This document shows, in pieces, positions 1-10,977 of a stretch of DNA of 64,000 nucleotides. The DNA comes from Sphingobium vermicomposti. Its GTDB lineage: Bacteria > Pseudomonadota > Alphaproteobacteria > Sphingomonadales > Sphingomonadaceae. Within the stretch, counting starts at the first letter, position 1. The number at the start of each line of letters is the position of its first letter. Position numbers and translations under genes: made by a program. Location of the stretch: positions 186,001 to 250,000 of the forward strand of contig NZ_JAASQR010000003.1 in the NCBI RefSeq assembly GCF_011762025.1, written 5' to 3'. A model generated the notes under the pieces. The model was given only the letters and a program-made list of their open reading frames with translations. It was not told the origin of the DNA and searched no databases.

Positions 1-744
1 CCCAGCATCGATGGCGCGCGCACGGCTTTTCAGGCGCTGGAAGTTGCCGTGGGCCTGGCAAGGAGCGGATCGGCGGCGGGCATCGTGACCGCGCCTGTTG
101 GCAAGGAACAGCTTTACGGCGTGGGCTTCACCCATCCTGGCCAGACCGAATTCGTGGCGGAACGTTGCGGCGTCGCGCCTCACAACGCCGTGATGATGCT
201 GGCCGGGCCTTCGCTCAAGGTCGTGCCGGTCACCATCCACATCCCCCTGGGCGACGTGTCCTCGGTGCTGACCGTCGACCTTATCCGCGCCCGTGCGATC
301 ACGACCGTCAAGGGGCTGCAACGCAATTTCGGCGTTGCTCGTCCGCGGATCGTCGTTGCCGGGCTTAATCCACATGCGGGTGAAGGCGGCGCGCTGGGGC
401 GTGAGGAAATCGACATCATCGCCCCCGCGATCGAATCGCTACGGGATGAAGGCATGGACATTCGCGGCCCCCTGGCGGCGGATGGCCTGTTTCACAGCCG
501 CGCCCGCGAAACCTACGATGCAGTATTATGCATGTATCACGACCAGGCGTTGATCCCGCTCAAGACGCTGCATTTCGATGAAGGCGTCAACATCACCCTG
601 GGCCTGCCGATCGTGCGCACCTCGCCCGACCACGGCACCGCATTCGGCATCGCCGGAACCGACCGCGCCAATCCCGGCGCGATGATGGCGGCGCTCAAAA
701 TGGCCGCCGAAGCCGCCCGCGCGCGCCTGACCCATGGCAACTGA
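1..744 (+). CDS. pdxA: 4-hydroxythreonine-4-phosphate dehydrogenase, partial (5' end outside window)
   Basis: The reading frame is open from base 1, so the gene begins upstream of the window. About 247 of the family's roughly 330 residues are visible. PdxA oxidises 4-phosphohydroxythreonine with NAD(P) in the DXP-dependent route to pyridoxal 5'-phosphate, in the cytoplasm. Family motifs seen are the metal-binding histidine segment THPGQTEF near base 130, [12 protein letters not shown] near base 530, and the C-terminal [19 protein letters not shown]. The stop overlaps the start of rsmA, the usual proteobacterial pdxA-rsmA pairing; surA would be the expected upstream neighbour but cannot be seen. 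The identification is secure, and only the N-terminus is missing. Confidence 0.96.
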   Translation, partial: PSIDGARTAFQALEVAVGLARSGSAAGIVTAPVGKEQLYGVGFTHPGQTEFVAERCGVAPHNAVMMLAGPSLKVVPVTIHIPLGDVSSVLTVDLIRARAITTVKGLQRNFGVARPRIVVAGLNPHAGEGGALGREEIDIIAPAIESLRDEGMDIRGPLAADGLFHSRARETYDAVLCMYHDQALIPLKTLHFDEGVNITLGLPIVRTSPDHGTAFGIAGTDRANPGAMMAALKMAAEAARARLTHGN

Positions 745-1576
745 CATGCGGCCCACATTGCCGCCACTGCGAGAGGTGATCGCCACGCACGGGCTTCAGG
801 CGAGCAAGGCACTGGGCCAGAATTTCCTGCTCGATGAACAATTGCTCGACCGGATCGCCGCCATTCCAGGCCCTCTTGCAGATGCTCCGGCGTTCGAAGT
901 CGGTCCCGGCCCCGGCGGCCTCACCCGCGCGATCCTGCGGGCAGGCGCGCGCCTGGTGGCCGTAGAGCGCGACCACCGATGCCTGCCTGCCCTCGCCCAG
1001 CTTTCAGACGCTTTCCCCGGACAGTTGCGCGTCATTTCCGGCGACGCGATGCAGGTCGATGCCCGCGCCGAAGCAGGCGAAGGCGCGCATATCATCGCCA
1101 ACCTTCCCTATAATGTCGGGACAGCCCTGCTGATAGGCTGGCTCTCGACGCAGTGGAACCCGCTCCCCTGGTGGTCGTCGCTCACGCTCATGTTCCAGAT
1201 GGAAGTGGCGGAACGGATCGTCGCCAAGGCTGGCGGCGACCATTATGGCAGGCTCGCCGTGCTGGCGCAGTGGCGCGGCGATGCCCGCATCGCCATGAAG
1301 GTGCATCGCAGCGCCTTCACCCCTCCGCCCAAAGTCATGTCGGCGGTGGTGCACATCACGCCCAAGCCCGCGCCCGCCGATGTCCAACTCGAAACACTCG
1401 AACGCCTCACCGCCGCCGCCTTTGGCCAACGGCGCAAGATGCTGCGCCAAAGCCTGAAGGGCCTACCCGGCGCCTTGGCCGCGCTGGAAATGGCTGAAAT
1501 AGACCCGCAACGCCGCGCCGAAACGGTCAGCGTCGATGAATTTGTAGAAGTCGCGCGCCTGATGGATCGCAGCTGA
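734..1576 (+). CDS. rsmA: 16S rRNA (adenine1518-N6/adenine1519-N6)-dimethyltransferase
   Basis: RsmA (KsgA) dimethylates two adjacent adenines in the 3'-terminal helix of 16S rRNA during late 30S assembly, using S-adenosylmethionine. The 280-residue protein is of normal length. The SAM-binding motif [10 protein letters not shown] lies at residues 55-64 and the catalytic motif NLPYN at 123-127. The N-terminal segment [10 protein letters not shown] is characteristic of the family. The ATG at 734 overlaps pdxA by 11 bases; a second in-frame ATG at 746, just after the pdxA stop, is a possible alternative start. Translational coupling with pdxA is likely. Confidence 0.97.
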   Translation: MATDMRPTLPPLREVIATHGLQASKALGQNFLLDEQLLDRIAAIPGPLADAPAFEVGPGPGGLTRAILRAGARLVAVERDHRCLPALAQLSDAFPGQLRVISGDAMQVDARAEAGEGAHIIANLPYNVGTALLIGWLSTQWNPLPWWSSLTLMFQMEVAERIVAKAGGDHYGRLAVLAQWRGDARIAMKVHRSAFTPPPKVMSAVVHITPKPAPADVQLETLERLTAAAFGQRRKMLRQSLKGLPGALAALEMAEIDPQRRAETVSVDEFVEVARLMDRS

Positions 1577-1649
1577 GCGGCTAAGACGAAGCGATGAATA
1601 GCCGTCCTCATCCTCCTCATGCCCCGCATGGGGAGGGAGATGGAACCGT

Positions 1650-2111
1650 TTACGGCAGATCCAGATGCAGAAACTGGTTAAAGCCGCTCTGGCCATATCC
1701 CCCGAACGCCGATCCATTTTCAAATCCTCGCCGCCGATAGAGAGCGAGCGCCGGTTCAAATGCAGGACCACTTCCGGTTTCAAGGCTCAACCGACGGACA
1801 TCCCGCGCAATCGCTGCGGAAATGATGGTCTCAAGGATGGCCGCGCCCGCTCCCATCCGCAGGAAATGCGGATGCGTTCGCATCGATTTGACCTCAGCCA
1901 AACCATCTTCCAACATCTTCATGGCACCAATGGCAGCGACGCGCCCATCGCGCCATGCCGTCCAGACCGTGACTTCAGGAACCTGTAAGCCGGAAATGTC
2001 GAGGGCAAACACGCTCCCCTTCGGCGAACTGGCATGCATGTCGGCGAGGTGAAGGGCGAGCAGCGCACGAGATTGGTCGCCGCTTAGGTCATCTTCCTGA
2101 ACATCAAACAT
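1650..2111 (-). CDS. GNAT family N-acetyltransferase
   Basis: This 153-residue protein has the single-domain GNAT fold. The acetyl-CoA pyrophosphate-binding motif appears as RMGAGAAIL around residue 88, and the C-terminal LYRRRGFENGSAFGGYG is the usual motif B region. It resembles the YsnE-type subgroup, whose substrate is generally unknown, so no substrate is assigned. The start lies 6 bases downstream of the stop of the TPR gene at 2118-2636, so the two are probably co-transcribed at the end of a guaB-rsmB-TPR-GNAT run. Its 3' end converges on rsmA with a 73-base gap. Confidence 0.85.
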   Translation of the reverse strand: MFDVQEDDLSGDQSRALLALHLADMHASSPKGSVFALDISGLQVPEVTVWTAWRDGRVAAIGAMKMLEDGLAEVKSMRTHPHFLRMGAGAAILETIISAAIARDVRRLSLETGSGPAFEPALALYRRRGFENGSAFGGYGQSGFNQFLHLDLP

Positions 2112-2117
2112 TAACCG

Positions 2118-2636
2118 TCAAGGCGTCTCCGTCTCCGCCACCTTCGGCACTGTAACGCCTTCCTTGGCGCTCAACACGGTCGCGGGCGGGCCTTTGTCGA
2201 TTGCTGCGGCGAGCTTTCCGACGGCGGCACAATCAGCCTTGCAGACATTCTTCGCCTGGGCCAGATTTTCCCTGGCCTTGGCGATTGCGCCCTTTTCGAC
2301 CATGGCTTCCCCTTGCCCGACCAGCGCGCCAACATCCGTGGGGTCCAGCAGCAGGGCTTCGCGATAGAGGCGGATGGCCTTGCCCTGCAAACCCTGCGCC
2401 CGCGCCACCTGGGCCAATTCGACATAAGCGTTGCGGTTGCGCGGATCGACCGCCAGCGCAGTTTCCAGCGCATCGGTCGCCGCCTGATAATTGCCAGCCT
2501 TGCTCGCGACGATCCCCTTATGCGCCCATTCGACCGACAGGGGGGATATCTGCGCATCAGGCCGCTGGGACAGGCCAACGCTGGACACGGTGGTCAACAG
2601 GACGGCAAGGGCGATCGAGGCAGGGGTAAAACGCAT
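2118..2636 (-). CDS. secreted or periplasmic tetratricopeptide repeat protein
   Basis: The product is 172 residues when started at the ATG at 2636, which has a GGAG ribosome-binding site about 7 bases upstream. A longer in-frame extension to 2705 exists but would place the signal peptide internally. The N-terminus (MRFTPASIALAVLLTTVSS) is a classic signal peptide. Three TPR units follow at about residues 38-68, 72-104 and 106-135, ending in a charged tail. TPR proteins are protein-interaction scaffolds, and the partner cannot be deduced here. The gene lies between rsmB (77 bases upstream) and a GNAT gene (6 bases downstream). Confidence 0.8.
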   Translation of the reverse strand: MRFTPASIALAVLLTTVSSVGLSQRPDAQISPLSVEWAHKGIVASKAGNYQAATDALETALAVDPRNRNAYVELAQVARAQGLQGKAIRLYREALLLDPTDVGALVGQGEAMVEKGAIAKARENLAQAKNVCKADCAAVGKLAAAIDKGPPATVLSAKEGVTVPKVAETETP

Positions 2637-2713
2637 GCACAACTCCAGCCATGTTTCAGGCGTTGATTCCGCCCGAGTGTCGTCATTTTGCCGGGGCTTG
2701 TCCATCGTCTCTT

Positions 2714-3889
2714 TCAGGCCATCCGCCGAAGCCGGGCGAAATAGAAACCGTCCGTCGCATCATGGCCCGGCGTCAGCAACAGGCCGTCGCCATGGGGCCG
2801 CCCCATCGGACAAGGGATCGAATCGGCCACCCACCCCGCATGCCGTTCCAGAAACGCGCGCGCCTGGTCCCGCCCTTCCCTATCCGTCAACGCACATGTG
2901 GCATAAACGAGCACACCGCCAGAAGCGACCAGAGGTGCCGAAAAGTCCAGGATGCGCGCCTGTTCCTGCACCAGCCGGTCAAGCCGGGCCGGAGTCAGCC
3001 GCCAGCGCGCTTCGGGATTGCGTCGCCATGTGCCGGTGCCCGAACAGGGCGCATCCACCAGCACGACATCGGCCCGGCCATTCAGCGCTTCCAACGCCCT
3101 GCTTTCATGGACCTGATCCAGCAGTAAGGTTTCGATGAAGGTGGCCCCGGCACGGACAGCGCGCGGGTCCAGCCGGGCGAGGCGCGACCGGATAGTGTCA
3201 GCCGCGATCAGCGTGCCCTTGCCCGCCATCGCACTGGCCAGCGCCAGCGTCTTGCCGCCCGCGCCCGCGCACATATCGACCACCGTCATGCCGGGTTGCG
3301 CCTGGCACGCGGCGGAAATCATCTGGCTGCCCGCATCCTGCACCTCGACCAGCCCCTGTTTCCAGGGCTCACTCTGTTCGACAGGCCACCCTTCGGGCAA
3401 TCGCAGCGCATCCGCCAATCCCTGGATCGGCACGGCGTCAGGATAAAGCGGCGCAACGTCGCCCATCACCGCCTTCAATCGGTTCACGCGAAGGTCGACC
3501 GGCGCGCGCCCCAGCAGGGCATTCTGCTCGACCGGCGCGGCCAGCAACGGCTTCAGCCAATCAGGCACATCGCCCGCGATGGCCCCCTCTTCGCCCGGCT
3601 CAATCGGTGCCGGACCATGGGCAGAATCATCAAACAGCGCCGCGATCTCAGGCCGCTCGCGCGCCAGCCCGACCATCGCCGCCCGGCCCGTGGAAGGGTA
3701 CTCGCCCGCCCGGCGGACAGCGTCATAGACATGGTCGCGCACCGCTCGCCGGTCACGCGATCCGGCATAGCGCCGGTCCTTGAAATAGCGCGCGATCAGC
3801 GTGTCCGCCGCCGGGCCGCCGTCCCGTGCCGACGCGATGATGGCGTCCAGCAGCTCAATCGCGGCCTGCACCCGCGCGGAAGGCGTCAC
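2714..3889 (-). CDS. rsmB: RsmB/NOP-family 16S rRNA (cytosine-5) methyltransferase
   Basis: The protein (391 residues) is an m5C RNA methyltransferase. The likely substrate is C967 of 16S rRNA, by family resemblance. The N-terminal third resembles the NusB-like RNA-binding domain. The SAM-binding loop reads DMCAGAGGKTLALA. The two family cysteines are in DAPCSGTGTWRRNPEARW and ATCALTDREG. The start is a GTG at 3889, preceded by GAGGG 8 bases upstream and only 12 bases after the guaB stop, so the genes are probably co-transcribed. RsmB and RsmF-type enzymes are hard to separate by eye, so the exact target base is inferred. Confidence 0.88.
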   Translation of the reverse strand: MTPSARVQAAIELLDAIIASARDGGPAADTLIARYFKDRRYAGSRDRRAVRDHVYDAVRRAGEYPSTGRAAMVGLARERPEIAALFDDSAHGPAPIEPGEEGAIAGDVPDWLKPLLAAPVEQNALLGRAPVDLRVNRLKAVMGDVAPLYPDAVPIQGLADALRLPEGWPVEQSEPWKQGLVEVQDAGSQMISAACQAQPGMTVVDMCAGAGGKTLALASAMAGKGTLIAADTIRSRLARLDPRAVRAGATFIETLLLDQVHESRALEALNGRADVVLVDAPCSGTGTWRRNPEARWRLTPARLDRLVQEQARILDFSAPLVASGGVLVYATCALTDREGRDQARAFLERHAGWVADSIPCPMGRPHGDGLLLTPGHDATDGFYFARLRRMA

Positions 3890-3901
3890 GCCCGCCGACC
3901 C

Positions 3902-5461
<1,560 letters not shown>

Positions 5462-5566
5462 TTACGGCGCTTTTTGTTGCAGGGGTGGAAACGGGTGGCC
5501 GATGCCTCCCTTTTCGTCTTCCCGTCCTTGAGCCGAGACCCGCCTTCTCCCGCGTCCCAGGCCAGG

Positions 5567-5594
5567 AAAAAGGGCGCGATCATCGACCGCGCCC
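5567..5594 (-). terminator. intrinsic terminator of ftsH
   Basis: A 7-bp GC stem (GGGCGCG at 5572-5578 with CGCGCCC at 5588-5594) and a 9-base loop are followed, in the minus-strand direction, by a run of five U (5567-5571). It lies 22 bases after the ftsH stop and closes the cpoB-tilS-ftsH run. Confidence 0.85.
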
Positions 5595-5616
5595 TCTTTA
5601 ACCCTGTGCCTTGGCA

Positions 5617-7566
<1,950 letters not shown>

Positions 7567-7641
7567 TCAACACTCTCTTTCACCCGGCAAGATAGGGTGC
7601 TCCGGCGAAATCGCAAGCTGGCGAAGGCCGATGAAGTGCGA

Positions 7642-7833
7642 TCAACCGCCAGCAAATTGAGAAAGGGCGATATAAGCCAGGATCACGGCCACGCCGCCCG
7701 AAACGCCGCAGAGCAGATAACCCGTATAAAGCAGCAGCGGCGGATGCGGCCGAGCCATTTTCCGGTTACGTTGCGCTGCCGAAAGGATGATGCTGGCGAG
7801 CACGCCGTAGGTCAGCGCCGCAAATTCGAACAT
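7642..7833 (-). CDS. small two-helix membrane protein of unknown function
   Basis: This 63-residue ORF sits between tilS (129 bases upstream) and ftsH (75 bases downstream) on the same strand. The protein is predicted to be mostly membrane: a first hydrophobic helix at about 4-19, a short basic loop (QRNRKMARPHPP) and a second helix at about 32-60. A purine-rich stretch (TTGGAAAG) precedes the ATG. I do not recognise a family. Its place in the operon and clear hydrophobic pattern suggest a real gene, possibly an FtsH-associated small membrane protein, but that role is only an inference from position. Confidence 0.6.
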   Translation of the reverse strand: MFEFAALTYGVLASIILSAAQRNRKMARPHPPLLLYTGYLLCGVSGGVAVILAYIALSQFAGG

Positions 7834-7962
7834 GACTCACTTTCCAAGCTGAAGGGCTGCCCTGTTAAGCATTCAGGCTATTAAGGAAAGCGCATCGCAC
7901 TGCAACATTTCGACAGGCCGTTTCCGGGATGCGACAGGTGGTGGAACCTTTCCGAAACGACC

Positions 7963-8919
7963 TTATCCGCGTCGCGGCGGAGCGATCCAAGCCGTCCATT
8001 GGACGCCGCCTTTAAGCAACACCGGGCCAACACTGACCTGTCGCCCTTCCGTGGCAGCAACGATGGCGCGGTCGATCGCATCGCCCCTCGGTTCGGACGC
8101 GCCGGGCGCGACGCCAGCGATCATCTGCATCAACAGACGCCGCAGAATTTCGCGCGGAAAGTCAGTGCGCTCCAGCACCCATGCCTCCCCCTGCCGCCGC
8201 AGATATCGCGCCGCCAGATCCCCCACCATCCAGTCCAACGCATCGACTGCTTCCGCCAGCGCCCCGGCACTGCGTGTCGCCGCAATGGGGTCCAGCCAGC
8301 CGATATCATGCAGATGCTGGCGAATCGCCGCCCGGTCGAACCGAAGGTCGCTGTTCGACGGATCATTGACAAAAGGAACGCCGCGCCGCTGCACATGCGC
8401 GAGCAATTGAGACCGGCGCGCGCCCAGCAGTGGTCGCAAAACCTGCCCCTGCCGGGCCCTCACTCCCGCAAGACCGCCGACCCCGGCCCCGCGATTGAGC
8501 CGCATCAACATCGTTTCCAGCTGATCGTCCGCATGATGCGCGGTGAAGATCCAATCCAGCTTACGATCCGTCCGCCACGCGTCCAGCAGGGCATAGCGTT
8601 GCTGCCTGGCCCAATGCTGCACGTTGCCAGCGACCGGTTGCCCGGGATGCAGAATGACATGCGGCACGCCATGGTCGTCGCACCAGGCGGCGACCATCGA
8701 CGCCTCCGCCGCCGACGCATCCCGCAGGCCATGATCCACGGTCGCAGCCTCTACCCTTCCGGGGAACAGACGGGCCGTCAGGTCCAGCAGCGCCATGCTA
8801 TCTGGACCGCCCGACACCGCGATGCCAAAGCGCCAATGGCCCCCCGGCCCGGCGAGGTCCCGAACCCGCCTCACCAGCAGCGCGTCCAGGTCAGGCTGCT
8901 CCGGTTCGGACCCGGCCAT
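7963..8919 (-). CDS. tilS: tRNA(Ile)-lysidine synthetase
   Basis: TilS ligates lysine to C34 of the minor isoleucine tRNA so that it reads AUA, using ATP in the cytoplasm. The 318-residue protein is the short form common in alphaproteobacteria. The PP-loop SGGPDS is at about residues 35-40, and the family segments VDHGLRDAS, HHADDQLETMLMRLNRGAG and RPLLGARRSQL follow. It starts 6 bases after the cpoB stop, so the two are translationally close. The neighbourhood cpoB-tilS-(small ORF)-ftsH matches the standard alphaproteobacterial arrangement. Confidence 0.95.
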   Translation of the reverse strand: MAGSEPEQPDLDALLVRRVRDLAGPGGHWRFGIAVSGGPDSMALLDLTARLFPGRVEAATVDHGLRDASAAEASMVAAWCDDHGVPHVILHPGQPVAGNVQHWARQQRYALLDAWRTDRKLDWIFTAHHADDQLETMLMRLNRGAGVGGLAGVRARQGQVLRPLLGARRSQLLAHVQRRGVPFVNDPSNSDLRFDRAAIRQHLHDIGWLDPIAATRSAGALAEAVDALDWMVGDLAARYLRRQGEAWVLERTDFPREILRRLLMQMIAGVAPGASEPRGDAIDRAIVAATEGRQVSVGPVLLKGGVQWTAWIAPPRRG

Positions 8920-8925
8920 CCGGCC

Positions 8926-9849
8926 TTAGCTGCACTTGGCCTTGGCGCGCCCCTTATCCATCATGCCGCGCAGGCTCGCCGACAGATTTGCGCCATAAAC
9001 CTGGTCGAGTTCGCCATAGACCTTGCAGGCGTCGGCAGGCTTTTTGAGTTGCATCAGTGCCTCGCCCAACCAGGCCAAGCTGTCGGGCGCGCGATCGCCA
9101 CGGGGGCGCTTCTGATAATTTTCGTAGAAGGCGACCGACGCCAATGCCGGCTTCGCATCATCCAGATAGGCGCGGCCCAACAGATTGGACGCACGGCTCG
9201 CGACCGAAGACGACCCGTATTTTTCGACCGTTGCCTTCAATTGCGCCTGCGCTTCGGGATAGAATTTGGCGTCCCACAGCCGGAAACCATAAGTATAGGC
9301 GTCGTCGGCGGCGTCCCCCGTCGATGGCCGCTCGATCGCCGCGACCGCCAGCTTACGCGCCTCGCTGGCACCGCCATTGGCGCCAGGCTTCGGCGCGGGC
9401 GATGTCGCCGCCGTTCCGGCCGTCGCTCCGATCGGCGGGACCGTGGGCTTGACCGACGGAGGCGCGGCGGCATCGGCCCGGCTCTGCGCTTCGGCCTTGA
9501 ACTTGTTGAACGCCTCTTCCAGCTGCCGCAGCTTGAAGCTGTTTTCCTCGACCTGCCCCGTCATCGATGCGAGCTGCGATTCCAGCGCCGACACGCGCGC
9601 CGTCAGGTCCGTGATGGGCGATGACGATGGCGAACCGGGCGAAATAACGGGCGTCGCCGGACGGGTAATCTCTGCCTCCAGCGGGGTGCCCGCGGGGAAC
9701 ACCTTGCGCTGCACCGCCTTCATCTCTTTTTCCAGACGATCGACCCGGACGTCGATTGCCACCCTCTGGGCAGCAGCCGACGGCGCGAGCGCGACCAGAG
9801 CCGGCCCTCCCATCAGAAGGGCGGTTGTCGCAATGAAGGCGTGACGCAT
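8926..9849 (-). CDS. cpoB: Tol-Pal associated periplasmic protein CpoB/YbgF
   Basis: CpoB links the Tol-Pal machine with peptidoglycan synthesis during division. The 307-residue protein has a signal peptide ending near PSAAA (residues 22-27), coiled-coil segments with heptad character (VDRLEKEMKAVQRKV; then LTARVSALESQLASM to about residue 120), an Ala/Pro-rich linker and a C-terminal TPR region (about 180-305) starting DDAYTYGFRLWDAKFYPEAQ. It is upstream of tilS and ftsH on the same strand. The tolB and pal genes that often precede cpoB are not here; a RodZ-like gene is upstream instead. Confidence 0.92.
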   Translation of the reverse strand: MRHAFIATTALLMGGPALVALAPSAAAQRVAIDVRVDRLEKEMKAVQRKVFPAGTPLEAEITRPATPVISPGSPSSSPITDLTARVSALESQLASMTGQVEENSFKLRQLEEAFNKFKAEAQSRADAAAPPSVKPTVPPIGATAGTAATSPAPKPGANGGASEARKLAVAAIERPSTGDAADDAYTYGFRLWDAKFYPEAQAQLKATVEKYGSSSVASRASNLLGRAYLDDAKPALASVAFYENYQKRPRGDRAPDSLAWLGEALMQLKKPADACKVYGELDQVYGANLSASLRGMMDKGRAKAKCS

Positions 9850-9945
9850 GATGATCCCCGACTATGTCTCCGCCTTAACCATAAGGCGATATTCGCCGCC
9901 GTAAAGCGCCTCGTGTGGACGATTAGGCTCCTGCGACCCGGCGCA

Positions 9946-10887
9946 TCATTCCAGCGGAGGTGCCGCCGCAGGTGCAGGGGCTGGTGCCGTGGCCGCACCA
10001 GTCGGCGCAGTTGGTGCCAATGGCGCAGGCGCAGGCGCAGGTGGCCGTCTGGCAGCAGCCGGCGCAGATGACGCCGCCGGAGCCTGCGCCCCTGCAGCGG
10101 CCGGCGCTGCTCGCGCGAGCAACGCTTCAGCGGAAACAGGCACGTCGGAAATAGTCCGATCCGGCGAACCCAGCGGCGCGACGGGTTTGCCGCCGACCGT
10201 CACGCTCAACGCCTGCGGGCGGCCCGTCAAGATCATCGGGTTGCGGGCGGTGGCGGGCAGGGTGAAACTTTCACCCTTCTTCATAAGCCCGTCCTTCAAC
10301 CGCTCGCCCGCTTCATCATAGATGCGCAACCAAACATCGTCATTGGCAGTGAATACGACCGCCTGAACCGCGGGAGCAGCGGGCCGTGCACTGACGGCAG
10401 GTGTCGGGACAGCGGCAGGAACCGCTTCATGCGCAGCGATTTCCTGCTCGGTCGGGGGCGTCAGCAGCTGGGTGCGCCAGATGGCGAAACCCGCGACCAG
10501 AAGGATGACGATCACGGCTGCGGTCCAGGCCAACACGCGCGAAGGCACGCGCGCCGGATCGGCTGGCTCGAACGTTTCATATCGGCTGGCGCCCAGTTCG
10601 GAATTATTGACGGCGTCGCGGACCTGGGCGGCGATGGCAACTTCGTCCAGGCCCACGGCCCGAGCATAGGCACGCGCGAAGCCCACGGCATAGGGTATGC
10701 CGGGCAAGGCGGAATAATCGTCACGCTCGATCGCTTCCAGCTGGCGCTGCGCGATACGGGTCCGTGTCGCCACGTCCTGCACCGACAGGCCCTGCGCTTC
10801 GCGCGCGGCGCGCAGCTTCGTGCCGGGACTGATCGACTGTGATTCCGTTCCTTCTGGAGCGGTTTCCATTTCCGGTTGTTCTGCCAT
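9946..10887 (-). CDS. RodZ-like helix-turn-helix membrane protein
   Basis: The protein (313 residues from the ATG at 10887, which has GGAG 5 bases upstream) has an N-terminal Cro/C1-type HTH at about 22-85 (GTKLRAAREAQGLSVQDVA). One transmembrane helix follows at 118-137, then an Ala/Pro-rich linker and a C-terminal DUF4115-like domain (VWLRIYDEAGERLKDGLMKKGE). This is RodZ architecture, which in other bacteria anchors MreB and sets rod shape. The last 60 residues are almost pure Ala/Pro and are probably disordered. It lies between ptsP and cpoB on the same strand. Whether it serves shape or gene regulation is not decided by the sequence. Confidence 0.8.
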   Translation of the reverse strand: MAEQPEMETAPEGTESQSISPGTKLRAAREAQGLSVQDVATRTRIAQRQLEAIERDDYSALPGIPYAVGFARAYARAVGLDEVAIAAQVRDAVNNSELGASRYETFEPADPARVPSRVLAWTAAVIVILLVAGFAIWRTQLLTPPTEQEIAAHEAVPAAVPTPAVSARPAAPAVQAVVFTANDDVWLRIYDEAGERLKDGLMKKGESFTLPATARNPMILTGRPQALSVTVGGKPVAPLGSPDRTISDVPVSAEALLARAAPAAAGAQAPAASSAPAAARRPPAPAPAPLAPTAPTGAATAPAPAPAAAPPLE

Positions 10888-10977
10888 GCTGCTCCGCGAC
10901 CTTTGAAGGCGGTCTTGTCTCATTCAGGGACAGGGATTGTCAACGCCGTGCTGCGGCCCCCGTCCCGGCTAATCGGT

